A stretch of DNA of 64,000 nt from Rhizobium rhizogenes NBRC 13257 (GCF_000696095.1 NZ_BAYX01000007.1:310001-374000); one strand, 5' to 3'; shown: positions 37,228-47,245, numbered from the stretch's first letter. The notes: a model not told the origin generated them from the sequence alone. Program-made: numbers and translations.

Positions 37228-37701
37228 ATGCGATTCGCAGGCCTTGCCATTGCTTTGACAGTCATGACCGTTGCCACGAGTGCCGGCGCGCAGAATTTTC
37301 CTGGCCCCGGCGTGGCCGTCATCGACGGCAAGTGCTCCAAGCTTGTCGTCGGCAAGCTCGATGCATCCAAAGGCTGCACGCCGCAGATCGCCAGCGTGAC
37401 GGGACCGGATGGTTCCGTAACCTTTATCTTTTCGGCAGGCGGCAAGATGCTTGGCTTCCAGGGTGACGGGCGTGGGATAAAGCCTGGCGCGACCAAGGGA
37501 ACGATACAATTGCCGATCGACGTCATCTCCACCGGCGCGGGCAACAAGATGGCTGGCCAGGTCGAGGCAAAGGGCGTTTGCACCTTCTCCAACCCCTATT
37601 CCGGCAAGCCCGTCGCGTTCCAATGCTCGGCGAAATCGACCGAACTGAGCTTTACCGGCAGCTTCCTGTCGAACGGCAAGCCGCCGCGCACCAAAAAATA
37701 A
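37228..37701 (+). CDS. Periplasmic protein, unknown
   Basis: A 157-residue exported protein with a clean signal peptide (MRFAGLAIALTVMTVATSAG, cleavage after SAGAQ). The mature part has four cysteines (DGKCSK, KGCTPQ, GVCTFSNP, FQCSAKS), likely two disulfides, and many short strand-forming stretches (ASVTGPDGSVTFIFSAG, LSFTGSFLSNG). AAAGGAGCCC precedes the ATG. No known family was recognised; it looks like a small secreted beta protein. Confidence 0.65.
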   Translation: MRFAGLAIALTVMTVATSAGAQNFPGPGVAVIDGKCSKLVVGKLDASKGCTPQIASVTGPDGSVTFIFSAGGKMLGFQGDGRGIKPGATKGTIQLPIDVISTGAGNKMAGQVEAKGVCTFSNPYSGKPVAFQCSAKSTELSFTGSFLSNGKPPRTKK

Positions 37702-37770
37702 CCGATAGCTTCAGACCGGCGGACCGCATCCCTGTCGAGGAAGGGCGCCCAAGAGCGCCCTTTCCAGATC

Positions 37771-38019
37771 TTACTGGGAGCCGCCTTTCTTCCTGCCCGC
37801 ATGATTGGTGTCGCCCGGCGCCTCGCGCGATAGATCCGCGCCGCTGACATGGGCCGGTACGTGGACATCGTCATGCGTCGTTGGCTGCAACGTCAGATCG
37901 ACATTATGTGGTGGCAGCACCTGCGCCTGGCGCAGGGAGTTCGGACGCGCACGTTTCTGCCGTGTCGTCAGCTCCGGCCTTTGTTCCTTCGCCTTGGGAT
38001 GAATGGGATGGGGGCTCAT
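37771..38019 (-). CDS. Small basic hydrophilic protein, unknown
   Basis: An 82-residue, proline- and histidine-rich, strongly hydrophilic protein beginning MSPHPIHPKAKEQRPELTTR and ending HAGRKKGGSQ. The ATG at 38019 is preceded by AAGGAGAACCTCC, a good ribosome-binding site; the frame extends further upstream to 38142 without one. The composition suggests a disordered protein. No function can be assigned. Confidence 0.55.
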   Translation of the reverse strand: MSPHPIHPKAKEQRPELTTRQKRARPNSLRQAQVLPPHNVDLTLQPTTHDDVHVPAHVSGADLSREAPGDTNHAGRKKGGSQ

Positions 38020-38412
38020 GGAGGTTCTCCTTGTCCGCTGTTTTCTGTTCGGCAATGGACATAGCCGTGCCCACCTGAGAGCCAACGTCCCCTTCTCCGT
38101 TTGGTTCCGAAATTTCTGGATTATAGGAGACAATAGCATCATGCCTCGCGCTCGCCCTTGACGTGCGCCGGAACATCATTAATTATCGGCAATGTTCCGC
38201 GCCTTCTGACATCGGCTGCGGACTGAATATGGTGCCGGGCCCCTCTGGCGAGAGTTTTTACGGCGCTCTCGCGATGTCGGTACCGCCTGCAGATGAGCCG
38301 GCGGATTTCTTTTCATGAATAGTGTGACCATGCCTTACCCGCATGCCGTCTTTGGCACGCGGCTGCGCCTTCGATCCGAATATCTCCCCTTGGTTTGCTG
38401 CGAGGTGCGCCC
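38020..38412. other. Intergenic region before the DUF475 gene, structured
   Basis: No convincing gene in about 390 bases. On the plus strand GCGAGAG/CTCTCGC arms (about 38249-38273) form a stem, and CCGCC/GGCGG arms (about 38284-38306) followed by ATTTCTTTT look terminator-like, about 90 bases before the membrane-protein gene. This could be a regulated leader. It does not match the known yybP-ykoY manganese motif by eye. Confidence 0.35.
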
Positions 38413-39513
38413 ATGACGCAGCCCACCTCCTCCAAATCCGTGCTCGGCTATTTCGGCTGGGCTTTCGCTGTTACAGCCGCCGGCCTCGCCCTCGGCGCGC
38501 TGCTGGGCTGGAATGCGACCGGCACGTTCGGCGGCCTCGCGACAGCCTTCTTCATCTGCGCGGTGCTTGCCGTGCTGGAGATATCGCTCTCCTTCGACAA
38601 CGCCATCGTCAATGCCAACAAGCTGAAAGAGATGACGCCGCTCTGGCAGCATCGCTTCCTGACCTGGGGCATCGTCATCGCCGTCTTCGGCATGCGTATC
38701 ATCTTCCCGCTGGCGATCGTCGCCATCGCGGCTTGGATCAATCCCTGGGAAGCGCTGAAGCTCGCGGCCGCCGAGCCGGAGCAGTATGCGCGGATCATGC
38801 ATGACGCCCATCTGCCTATCGCCGCTTTCGGCGGCACCTTCCTGATGATGGTCGGTCTCACCTATTTCTTTAATCACGAGAAGGATGTGCACTGGATCGC
38901 CTTCGTGGAAAAAGCGATGGCGCGTTTCGCCACCATCAAGGGCATCGAGATCGCCTTCGTACTGATCCTCATTCTGGTTTTCTCCTCCCTGCTCGACGGC
39001 GAGGATTCAACGACGTTCCTGCATGCCTCCATCTACGGTCTCCTGACCTTCCTGCTGGTGGAAGTCCTGGCCGGCTTTCTCGACGCTTCGCAGAAGACGA
39101 TGAGTGCTGCCGCCAAGGGTGGCTTCGGCGCCTTCCTTTATCTCGAGGTTCTCGACGCCAGTTTCTCCTTCGACGGCGTCATCGGCGCCTTCGCGCTGAC
39201 CCAGAACCTCTTCATCATCGCCATCGGCCTCGGCATCGGCGCCATGTATGTGCGCTCCATGACGATCATGCTGGTGGAAAAGGGGACGCTCGCCCATTAC
39301 CGCTATTTGGAACACGGCGCCTTCTACGCGATCCTGATCCTCTCGGTGATCATGTACGTCCAGACGCTCATGCATATTCCGGAGGTCATCACCGGCCTTG
39401 GCGGCGCCGCCCTAATCGGCATCTCACTGTGGTCGTCTATCCGCTACAACAAGCGCAACGGCGTCGAGCATGGGCCTGCCCATGAAGAACCGGGCGACCG
39501 GGCCGAGGCGTAG
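38413..39513 (+). CDS. DUF475/TerC-like integral membrane protein
   Basis: A 366-residue membrane protein with eight or nine hydrophobic helices. The signature LEISLSFDNAIVNANKLKEM with an acidic residue in the membrane, and its repeat EVLDASFSFDGVIGAFAL, mark the DUF475 branch of the TerC superfamily. TerC-like proteins export or handle metals, notably manganese, with these Asp/Glu pairs; the substrate here is an inference. The start at 38413 skips a short upstream in-frame extension from 38395. The long leader may carry a regulatory structure. Confidence 0.85.
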   Translation: MTQPTSSKSVLGYFGWAFAVTAAGLALGALLGWNATGTFGGLATAFFICAVLAVLEISLSFDNAIVNANKLKEMTPLWQHRFLTWGIVIAVFGMRIIFPLAIVAIAAWINPWEALKLAAAEPEQYARIMHDAHLPIAAFGGTFLMMVGLTYFFNHEKDVHWIAFVEKAMARFATIKGIEIAFVLILILVFSSLLDGEDSTTFLHASIYGLLTFLLVEVLAGFLDASQKTMSAAAKGGFGAFLYLEVLDASFSFDGVIGAFALTQNLFIIAIGLGIGAMYVRSMTIMLVEKGTLAHYRYLEHGAFYAILILSVIMYVQTLMHIPEVITGLGGAALIGISLWSSIRYNKRNGVEHGPAHEEPGDRAEA

Positions 39514-39775
39514 AGAAGAATATATGACCGTTGCCGCTTGGAGCGGCGGCGGTCGCCTCTCGCGGCAAACAATCCGCCATACGGCTGCCTCCTTTTCGTC
39601 GAAACGTAAGCTCTCCGATGAGAGTCTATTAGAATTTCCACACTAAGATCGATAAAGTTCCCAGTCGACGGCAGATCGCAATGGCGGTAAGAGTTGTCGA
39701 AGGAACGGCGCCGATAATCCCATAGGTTGCAAACCTTCGCGTAACGCTTGAACAAGTGTCTAGGAGAGAGAAAGA

Positions 39776-41203
39776 ATGGCAGCGAAAATCGTCCCGGTGA
39801 TCATGGCCGGAGGCAAGGGAACACGGTTATGGCCGCTGTCTCGCGCCTCGGCGCCAAAGCAATTCATTCAGTTCATCGGCGACAGGACGCTCTTTCAGAA
39901 CACGCTGGAGCGCGTTTCCGATCCCGAGCTTTATGAAGCGCCGATCGTGCTCACCAACGAAGAATTCCGCTTCCTCGTCGCCGAGCAGGCGCGTGAACTC
40001 GGCCTGACACTGGCCGCCGTGCTGCTGGAGCCGGTTGCCCGCAACACCGCCGCCGCCGTCGCTGCCGCCGCCACGCTCGTCACCGAGCTTTTCGGCAAGG
40101 ATGCGACGATGCATGTCCTTGGCTCCGACTATGAGATCGACGCCAACGCGACCTATTACGATTGCGTCCGGATCGCCCGTGACACAGCGCTTCAAGGCAA
40201 GCTTGTCACCTTCGGCATTGCACCGACTGAGCCGGCAACCGGCTATGGCTATATTGAAAGCGGCAAGGCGCTGCCGACCGGGGCCCACGTCGTCAAGCGC
40301 TTCGTCGAAAAGCCGGTGCTCGAAAAGGCCAAGGAGATGATCGCCAGCGGCGGGTTCTACTGGAACTCCGGCATGTTCATGTTCTCCGCCGCCCAGCTTC
40401 TGTCCGAAATCGGCGAATATGCACCGGAAGTCGAAAAGGCAGCGAGCAAGGCCGTTTCCAAATCCAAGCGCGATCTCGACTTCACCCGCCTCGATGCCGA
40501 AGCCTTTGCAAAGAGCCCGGATATCTCCATCGACTATGCGCTGATGGAAAAGACGGCGAACGCAGCCGTCGTCCCCTCGCCCTTTACCTGGTCGGATCTC
40601 GGAAGCTGGGATTCGGTCTGGAAGGTCGGCAAGCAGGACGACAACGGGAATGTCGCAGCCGGCAGCACGACGCTGGTCAACACCAAGAACTCGCTTGTCA
40701 TGACCCACGGCATCCATCTCGCCGTACAGGGCCTTGAGGACGTCGCGGTCATCGCCAGCGAAGACGCCGTCTATGTCGGCCACCTCAAGGACAGCCAGGA
40801 AGTCGGCAAGCTGGTCAAGCTACTGGCGGGTCACAAGGCGACGGCCAAGCTCACCGAAACGCATCCGACATCCTATCGTCCCTGGGGCGGCTATACCTCG
40901 GTGCTGAACGGCGAGCGCTTCCAGGTGAAGCGCATCTTCGTGCTTCCGGGCAAGAAGCTGTCGCTGCAAAAGCATCACCACCGCTCCGAACACTGGATCG
41001 TCGTCAAGGGCACGGCGGAAGTGACGGTCGGCGAAAATGTGCAGATGCTGCGCGAGAACGAGTCGGTCTATATCCCGCTCGGGGAAGTCCACCGCCTGTC
41101 CAACCCCGGCAAGATCCTGCTGGAGCTGATCGAGGTGCAGACGGGCTCCTATCTCGGCGAAGACGACATCATCCGTCTGGTCGATGAATTCGGCAGAAGC
41201 TAG
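39776..41203 (+). CDS. manC: Mannose-1-phosphate guanylyltransferase/mannose-6-phosphate isomerase
   Basis: A 475-residue bifunctional enzyme (also called NoeJ, CpsB or AlgA). The N-terminal domain carries the nucleotidyl loop VIMAGGKGTRLWPLSR and FVEKPVLEKAKEM and makes GDP-mannose. The C-terminal cupin, with SLQKHHHRSEHWIVV and ESVYIPLGEVHRLSNPG, isomerises fructose 6-phosphate and mannose 6-phosphate. GDP-mannose feeds lipopolysaccharide and exopolysaccharide. A strong ribosome-binding site (AGGAGAGAG) precedes the ATG. The stop codon overlaps the first base of a palindromic repeat. Confidence 0.96.
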   Translation: MAAKIVPVIMAGGKGTRLWPLSRASAPKQFIQFIGDRTLFQNTLERVSDPELYEAPIVLTNEEFRFLVAEQARELGLTLAAVLLEPVARNTAAAVAAAATLVTELFGKDATMHVLGSDYEIDANATYYDCVRIARDTALQGKLVTFGIAPTEPATGYGYIESGKALPTGAHVVKRFVEKPVLEKAKEMIASGGFYWNSGMFMFSAAQLLSEIGEYAPEVEKAASKAVSKSKRDLDFTRLDAEAFAKSPDISIDYALMEKTANAAVVPSPFTWSDLGSWDSVWKVGKQDDNGNVAAGSTTLVNTKNSLVMTHGIHLAVQGLEDVAVIASEDAVYVGHLKDSQEVGKLVKLLAGHKATAKLTETHPTSYRPWGGYTSVLNGERFQVKRIFVLPGKKLSLQKHHHRSEHWIVVKGTAEVTVGENVQMLRENESVYIPLGEVHRLSNPGKILLELIEVQTGSYLGEDDIIRLVDEFGRS

Positions 41204-41306
41204 CGCATAACCCTTTAAATCGGAATCGATTTAAGGAAAGGATTATGCGCCAGTTGAAAGTGTTACTGCGACCCTAGCGCGTCCGGTTGGACGCGCGGCG
41301 CAGTAA
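41203..41306. repeat. Composite rhizobial palindromic element
   Basis: Two nested inverted repeats side by side. First, GCGCATAA (41203-41210) with TTATGCGC (41243-41250) and inner CCTTTAAATCG/CGATTTAAGG arms. Second, TTACTGCG (41263-41270) with CGCAGTAA (41299-41306) enclosing GCGCGTCC/GGACGCGC. The pair resembles the RIME/ABC-type mosaic elements of rhizobia. The remaining bases to 41486 show nothing else. Confidence 0.8.
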
Positions 41307-41486
41307 TGTCTTAGACAGCAATGATTTCAAGGCGGCGGGCGAAAGCTTGCCGCTTTTGCTTTGGCATTGTACGGGACAGCCCCGATTGACCGCCAAGACG
41401 CCTTGCATTCTCTCGCTGCATTGCACACACTGCCACCGGGAACAGCAACTGCCGCACAACGATGCGGGGCTAGGCAAAGAGACAAT

Positions 41487-44400
41487 ATGGCGATCAAAGC
41501 GAGCATCTATCATCTCACCCATTACAAATACGACAATCCGATCCGCCTTGGCCCCCAAGTCATCCGCCTGAAACCAGCCTCGCATTCCAAAACACGCGTT
41601 CTCAGCCACTCGCTGAAGGTCACGCCCTCCAATCACTTCGTCAATCTGCAGCAGGATCCCTACGGCAATTATCTCGCCCGCTTCGTTTTCCCCGATCCGG
41701 TGACCGAGTTGAAGATCGAGGTCGATCTCGTTGCCGACATGACGGTCTACAATCCCTTCGATTTCTTCGTCGAGGAAGAGGCCACCAAATGGCCCTTCGA
41801 CTATCCCGAGACGCTTCGCGAGGATCTGTCGATCTACATGAAGCCGGAGGTGCCGGGACCGCGCCTCGAAGCCTTCCTCGCCACGCTCGACCGCTCCGAG
41901 CAGCAGCCCACCGTCGACATGATCGTCGGCATCAATGCGCGGCTGCAGCAGGAGATCGGCTATGTTATCCGCCTGGAAACCGGCGTACAAACGCCGGAGG
42001 AAACACTGGAGACGGTCAAAGGCTCCTGTCGCGACACGAGCTGGCTGCTCGTCCAGGTCCTTCGTCATCTGGGTCTCGCCACCCGCTTCGTCTCCGGCTA
42101 CCTCATTCAGCTCACCCCGGACCTGAAGGCGCTCGACGGCCCCTCGGGCACGGAAGTCGACTTCACCGATCTGCACGCCTGGGTGGAGGTCTATCTTCCC
42201 GGCGCCGGCTGGGTCGGCCTGGACCCGACGTCCGGCTTGCTGACCGGCGAGAGCCATATTCCGCTCGCAGCAACCCCGCATTACCGCAACGCCGCCCCGA
42301 TCTCCGGCGGCTATTTCGGCGAAGCCAACACTGAATTCGACTTCGCGATGAAGGTCACCCGCGTTGCCGAGCATCCGCGCATCACCAAGCCTTTCTCCGA
42401 CGAAAGCTGGGATGCCCTGAATGCGCTCGGCGAAGAGGTCGACCGCGTCCTGCAAAGCGACGACGTACGCCTGACCATGGGCGGCGAGCCGACCTTCATC
42501 TCGATCGACGACTTCGAAGCTGAAGAATGGAACACCACCGCCGTTGGCCCGACCAAGCGCGACCGGGCAGATCAGCTGATCCGCCGCCTGCGCGATCGCT
42601 TTGCCCCCGGCGGCTTCCTGCACTATGGCCAAGGGAAATGGTATCCGGGCGAAAGCCTGCCGCGCTGGACCTTCTCGCTCTACTGGCGCAAGGACGGCAA
42701 GCCCGTCTGGCAGAACCCCGCCCTGATCGCGCAAGAAACGGCAAAGACCGGCGCCAGCGTGGAGGATGCCGGAAAGCTTCTGAGCGCAATTGCCAAGGAA
42801 CTGGCGATCGAGCCCGACATGGTGCTGCCGGCCTATGAGGACCCGGCCGAATGGATCATCAAGGAAGGCAGCCTGCCGGAAAACGTCGATCCGTCCAATT
42901 CGAAACTGAAGGACCCCGAGGAGCGCAGCCGTATTGCCCGCGTCTTCGAGCGCGGCCTGACAACGGCGACCGGCTATGTCCTCCCCGTACAGGCCTGGAA
43001 TGCGCGCGCCGCAGGCACGCGCTGGGTGAGCGAAAAGTGGAGCACGCGCCGCGGCAAGATCTATCTGATGCCGGGTGATTCGCCGATCGGCTACCGCCTG
43101 CCGCTCGGCACCCTGCCCTACGTGCCGCCGTCCCGTTACCCCTATATCCACACCGTCGACCCCTCCATCCCGCGCACGCCCTTGCCGGATGTCATCGTGC
43201 CCGCCGGCCGGGCAATGCCGGAGGCTTCGTTCCAGGCCGATGAAAGCGGGCAATCGCGCGTCGAACAGAAACTTGGCGATATCCGAGGCGCGGTCCGCAC
43301 CGCCATCTCGGTCGAGCCGCGCGACGGCCGGCTCTGCGTCTTCATGCCACCAACCGAAAGCATTGAGCAGTATCTCGAACTGCTGGCTGCTGCCGAAAAT
43401 GCGGCGGCGGAACTCGAACTGCCGGTGCATATCGAAGGCTATTCGCCCCCCCAGGACGAACGCATCAACGTGATCCGCGTCGCCCCCGATCCCGGCGTGA
43501 TCGAAGTCAATATTCACCCGGCATCAAACTGGCAGGACTGCGTCGACATCACCACGGCGGTCTATGAAGAGGCTCGGCTGACGCGCCTCGGCACCGACAA
43601 GTTCCTGATCGACGGCCGCCACACCGGCACCGGCGGCGGCAACCATGTCGTCGTCGGCGGCGCCAATCCGGGCGACAGCCCCTTCCTGCGCCGCCCGGAC
43701 CTGCTGAAGAGCCTGGTGCTGCATTGGCAGCGGCATCCGGCACTCTCCTACCTTTTCTCCGGTCTGTTCATCGGCCCGACCAGCCAGGCCCCGCGCTTCG
43801 ACGAGGCGCGTCACGACAGCCTCTACGAGCTGGAAATCGCGATGGCCCAGGTGCCGGCCCCCGGCCAGGGCATCCCGCCCCTGCCATGGCTCGTCGACCG
43901 CCTGTTCCGCAATCTCCTGACCGACGTCAGCGGCAACACCCATCGCTCGGAAATCTGCATCGACAAGCTGTTTTCGCCGGATGGACCGACGGGCCGCCTC
44001 GGCCTGGTGGAATTCCGAGGTTTCGAAATGCCGCCGAATGCCCGCATGAGCCTTGCCCAGCAATTGCTGGTCCGCGCCCTCATCGCCCGCTTCTGGCGCA
44101 ACCCGATCGACGGCAATTTCGTCCGCTGGGGCACGGCGCTGCACGACCGTTTCATGCTGCCGCACTATATCTGGCAGGATTTTCTCGATGTGCTCGCGGA
44201 CCTCCGGCAAAACGGCTTCGACCTTCGCCCCGAATGGTTCCAGGCCCAGCTCGAATTCCGCTTCCCCTTCTGCGGCGAAGTCGAATACGAGGGCAGCAAG
44301 CTGGAACTGCGCCAGGCGCTCGAGCCGTGGCATGTCATGGGTGAAGAAGGCGCAGTCGGCGGCACCGTCCGTTATGTTGACTCATCATTGGAGCGGTTGC

Positions 44401-44810
44401 AGGTTCGGCTCGAAACCAACAATCCGGCGCGCTACACTGTTGCCTGCAACGGTCGCGCCATGCCGCTGACGCCGACGGGCGCCTCCGGCGTTTCGGTTGC
44501 CGGCGTCCGTTACAAGGCCTGGCACCCGGCGTCCGGCCTGCATCCGGTTTTGCCGATCAATACGCCACTGACCTTCGACATTTATGATACATGGTCCAAA
44601 CGTTCGATCGGCGGCTGCATCTACCATGTTGCCCATCCGGGCGGCCGGAACTATGACACCTTCCCCGTCAATGGCAACGAGGCAGAAGCGCGGCGCTTGG
44701 CGCGATTCGAGCCTTGGGGACATACGGCGGGCGATTATACTCTGCGGACGGAAACGGTGTCGGGCGAATTTCCGCTGACGCTCGATCTCAGGCGGCCGAT
44801 AGGAGTTTGA
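41487..44810 (+). CDS. Transglutaminase-like protease fused to DUF2126
   Basis: A 1107-residue protein. The N-terminal part (to about residue 275) is a bacterial transglutaminase/protease unit with the triad Cys181 (GSCRDTSW), His230 (DLHAWVEV) and Asp246 (LDPTSG). The rest is DUF2126, related to carboxylate-amine ligases of the glutamine-synthetase-like (COOH-NH2 ligase) type; GGEPTF, GGGNHVVVGG and RSEICIDKLF are conserved-looking blocks. The combination was predicted to form or cleave peptide bonds in a peptide tag or secondary product. The ATG at 41487 gives the family N-terminus (MAIKASIYHLTHYKYDNPIR). A 13-base gap leads to the next gene, so this is an operon. Confidence 0.9.
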   Translation: MAIKASIYHLTHYKYDNPIRLGPQVIRLKPASHSKTRVLSHSLKVTPSNHFVNLQQDPYGNYLARFVFPDPVTELKIEVDLVADMTVYNPFDFFVEEEATKWPFDYPETLREDLSIYMKPEVPGPRLEAFLATLDRSEQQPTVDMIVGINARLQQEIGYVIRLETGVQTPEETLETVKGSCRDTSWLLVQVLRHLGLATRFVSGYLIQLTPDLKALDGPSGTEVDFTDLHAWVEVYLPGAGWVGLDPTSGLLTGESHIPLAATPHYRNAAPISGGYFGEANTEFDFAMKVTRVAEHPRITKPFSDESWDALNALGEEVDRVLQSDDVRLTMGGEPTFISIDDFEAEEWNTTAVGPTKRDRADQLIRRLRDRFAPGGFLHYGQGKWYPGESLPRWTFSLYWRKDGKPVWQNPALIAQETAKTGASVEDAGKLLSAIAKELAIEPDMVLPAYEDPAEWIIKEGSLPENVDPSNSKLKDPEERSRIARVFERGLTTATGYVLPVQAWNARAAGTRWVSEKWSTRRGKIYLMPGDSPIGYRLPLGTLPYVPPSRYPYIHTVDPSIPRTPLPDVIVPAGRAMPEASFQADESGQSRVEQKLGDIRGAVRTAISVEPRDGRLCVFMPPTESIEQYLELLAAAENAAAELELPVHIEGYSPPQDERINVIRVAPDPGVIEVNIHPASNWQDCVDITTAVYEEARLTRLGTDKFLIDGRHTGTGGGNHVVVGGANPGDSPFLRRPDLLKSLVLHWQRHPALSYLFSGLFIGPTSQAPRFDEARHDSLYELEIAMAQVPAPGQGIPPLPWLVDRLFRNLLTDVSGNTHRSEICIDKLFSPDGPTGRLGLVEFRGFEMPPNARMSLAQQLLVRALIARFWRNPIDGNFVRWGTALHDRFMLPHYIWQDFLDVLADLRQNGFDLRPEWFQAQLEFRFPFCGEVEYEGSKLELRQALEPWHVMGEEGAVGGTVRYVDSSLERLQVRLETNNPARYTVACNGRAMPLTPTGASGVSVAGVRYKAWHPASGLHPVLPINTPLTFDIYDTWSKRSIGGCIYHVAHPGGRNYDTFPVNGNEAEARRLARFEPWGHTAGDYTLRTETVSGEFPLTLDLRRPIGV

Positions 44811-44823
44811 AACAGGAATAAGC

Positions 44824-47241
44824 ATGCGCAAAAAACCCGCGACGAAACGGCGTGATGAGGTAAAGGCTGGCATCGGTAACGATCCGGCCTTTGCCTATTC
44901 GGCCCTGCCTGGCGTCGCCGACGAGATGGTTGACAATACCGGAGCGGTGCGCCCGGTGTGGCAAAACCTGCTCGCTGCGCTCAGCCGTATGCCGGAACAG
45001 GAGCTGCTGGAGCGCTTCGCCCGCGCCGACCGCTACCTGCGCGACGCCGGCGTCTTCTACCGCGCCTATGGTGCAAAAGGCCTCAGCGAGCGCAACTGGC
45101 CGATTTCGCATATTCCCGTGCTGATCGACGAGCGCGAATGGCAGACGCTGTCGGAAGGGCTTTGCCAGCGCGCCGACCTGCTCGAAGAGGTCATCGCCGA
45201 TATTTATGGCGACAACCGGCTGGTGCAGGAAGGCCTGCTGCCGCCGGCGCTGGTGGGCGGCAATCCAGAGTTCCTGCGGCCACTTGCCGGCATCAAGCCT
45301 GCGGGCGGGCACTATCTGCATTTCCTTGCCTTCGAGATCGGCCGTGGGCCTGATGGCAACTGGTGGGTGCTAGCCGACCGCGCCCAGGCGCCGTCGGGTG
45401 CAGGCTTCGCGCTGGAAACCCGCGTCGCCACCACCCGGGCCTTTTCCGACATCTACGCCGAAACCAAGGTGCATCGCCTCGCCTCCTTCTTCGGCGCTTT
45501 CCGCGATACGCTTCAGGGCGCAAAGCGCGGCGCGACGGACCGTATCGCGGTTCTGACGCCGGGGCCGGCCAACGAGACCTATTACGAACACGCCTATATC
45601 GCCCGCTATCTCGGCTTCATGCTGCTCGAGGGCGAGGATATCACCGTTGTCAATGACCAGCTCATGGTCCGCACCGTCGCAGGGCTGAGGCCGATCAGCG
45701 TGCTCTGGCGCCGCCTTGACGCATCTTACGCGGACCCGCTGGAGCTCAACCAGCAATCCCACATCGGCACGCCGGGCCTGGTCGAGGCGCTTAGGGCGCA
45801 AACCGTCACCATCGTCAACGCGCTCGGTTCCGGCATTCTCGAAACCCGCGCGCTGCTCGCCTTCATGCCCACCATCTGTCGGCATCTGCGCGGCGAAGAG
45901 CTGAAACTGCCGTCGATCGCCACCTGGTGGTGTGGACAGAAGGCCGAACGCGAGCATGTCGCCAAGCACATCGAAAAGATGGTGATCGGCCCGGCCTATT
46001 CCTGCATGCCCTTCTTCGACGACAGCGGCCAATCCGTGCTGGGGTCGACGCTGCGCACCACCGCCAAGGAATCGATTACTGACTGGCTGGTGAAGGACGG
46101 CCAGAAGCTCGTTGGCCAGGAGGTCGTCACGCTCTCAACGACACCCGCATGGGTGAACGGCAAGCTGATCCCACGACCGATGAGCCTGCGCGTCTTTGCC
46201 GCTCGCACCGAAAAGGGCTGGCAGATCATGCCCGGCGGCTTTGCCCGCATCGGCAGCGGCGACGATGTCGCCGCCATCGCCATGCAGGCCGGCGGTTCGG
46301 CCGCCGACGTCTGGATCGTCTCCGACAAGCCGGTCGAACGCCACACGTTGCTGCCGGCCGAAGAGACCTTTACCCGCAACATGCCCGGCAGCCTGCCGAG
46401 CCGTGCCGCCGACAATCTCTTCTGGCTCGGCCGCTACATCGAGCGCGCCGAAGGGGCACTGCGCATCCTGCGTGCCTGGCACGCGCGCTTTGCCGAATCG
46501 GCCGACCCCACCCAGCCGCTGCTCGCCGATGTCAGCGCCTATCTCGGGGCCGTCGACATCGACACCGAGGAGGCCGTGCCGGAAAGCCTGCTGCGCAACA
46601 TCGAAAGCGCCGTCTATTCCGCCAGCAACATTCGCGACCGCTTTTCGCCGGACGGCTGGCTGGCGCTGAACGATCTCGCCAAGACCGCCCGCCGCTTCCA
46701 CGAAACGGTCAAGCCCGGCGACGACGCCAGCCATGCCATGACTATCCTGTTGCGCAAGCTCGCGGGCTTTGCCGGTCTCGTGCACGAAAACATGTACCGC
46801 TTCACCGGCTGGCGCTTCTTGTCGCTCGGCCGCTATATCGAGCGCGGGCTGCACATGACGCGCCTGCTCGGCCACATGTCCGGCCCGGAAGCGCCCGACG
46901 GTGCGCTCGACATGCTGCTCGAAATCGGCGACAGCGTCATGACCCATCGCCGCCGCTACAACGTCAACACGGCGCGGCTGACGGTGACCGACCTGCTGGC
47001 GCTCGATCCGCTCAACCCGCGCTCGATCCTGTTCCAGATGAACGAGATCCACCGCGAAGTGGAGCAATTGCCGAACGCCTTCGTCAACGGCCAGATGTCG
47101 CCCTTCTACCGCGAAGCCATGCGGCTGCATTCGGGCCTTGCCGTCATGACCCCGGAAACAATGAACGATGAGGTCTATCAGCGGCTGGAACGAGAGCTGG
47201 AACGGCTCTCCGACCTTCTGGCCCAGACCTATCTCGGATGA
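44824..47241 (+). CDS. Circularly permuted ATP-grasp fused to alpha-E domain
   Basis: An 805-residue protein. About residues 70-490 are the circularly permuted type 2 ATP-grasp (DUF404/DUF407; PISHIPVLIDEREWQTLSEG, YYEHAYIARYLGFMLLEGED, MVRTVAGLRPISVLWRRLD) and about 510-800 the all-helical alpha-E domain (DUF403; RAADNLFWLGRYIERAEGAL, FTGWRFLSLGRYIERGLHMT). Such proteins are thought to ligate amino acids to a carboxylate at ATP cost. It lies between two transglutaminase genes, ending four bases before the next start, as in the conserved ligase/transglutaminase clusters described for bacteria. Confidence 0.92.
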   Translation: MRKKPATKRRDEVKAGIGNDPAFAYSALPGVADEMVDNTGAVRPVWQNLLAALSRMPEQELLERFARADRYLRDAGVFYRAYGAKGLSERNWPISHIPVLIDEREWQTLSEGLCQRADLLEEVIADIYGDNRLVQEGLLPPALVGGNPEFLRPLAGIKPAGGHYLHFLAFEIGRGPDGNWWVLADRAQAPSGAGFALETRVATTRAFSDIYAETKVHRLASFFGAFRDTLQGAKRGATDRIAVLTPGPANETYYEHAYIARYLGFMLLEGEDITVVNDQLMVRTVAGLRPISVLWRRLDASYADPLELNQQSHIGTPGLVEALRAQTVTIVNALGSGILETRALLAFMPTICRHLRGEELKLPSIATWWCGQKAEREHVAKHIEKMVIGPAYSCMPFFDDSGQSVLGSTLRTTAKESITDWLVKDGQKLVGQEVVTLSTTPAWVNGKLIPRPMSLRVFAARTEKGWQIMPGGFARIGSGDDVAAIAMQAGGSAADVWIVSDKPVERHTLLPAEETFTRNMPGSLPSRAADNLFWLGRYIERAEGALRILRAWHARFAESADPTQPLLADVSAYLGAVDIDTEEAVPESLLRNIESAVYSASNIRDRFSPDGWLALNDLAKTARRFHETVKPGDDASHAMTILLRKLAGFAGLVHENMYRFTGWRFLSLGRYIERGLHMTRLLGHMSGPEAPDGALDMLLEIGDSVMTHRRRYNVNTARLTVTDLLALDPLNPRSILFQMNEIHREVEQLPNAFVNGQMSPFYREAMRLHSGLAVMTPETMNDEVYQRLERELERLSDLLAQTYLG

Positions 47242-47245
47242 TGTG

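Noticed and set aside
38020..38412. yybP-ykoY manganese riboswitch before the DUF475 gene
   Set aside because: The conserved loop sequences of that riboswitch were not recognisable by eye; only generic stems are present.
41274..43517. A 747-codon minus-strand frame over the DUF2126 gene
   Set aside because: Antisense shadow; the plus-strand frame has intact catalytic motifs.
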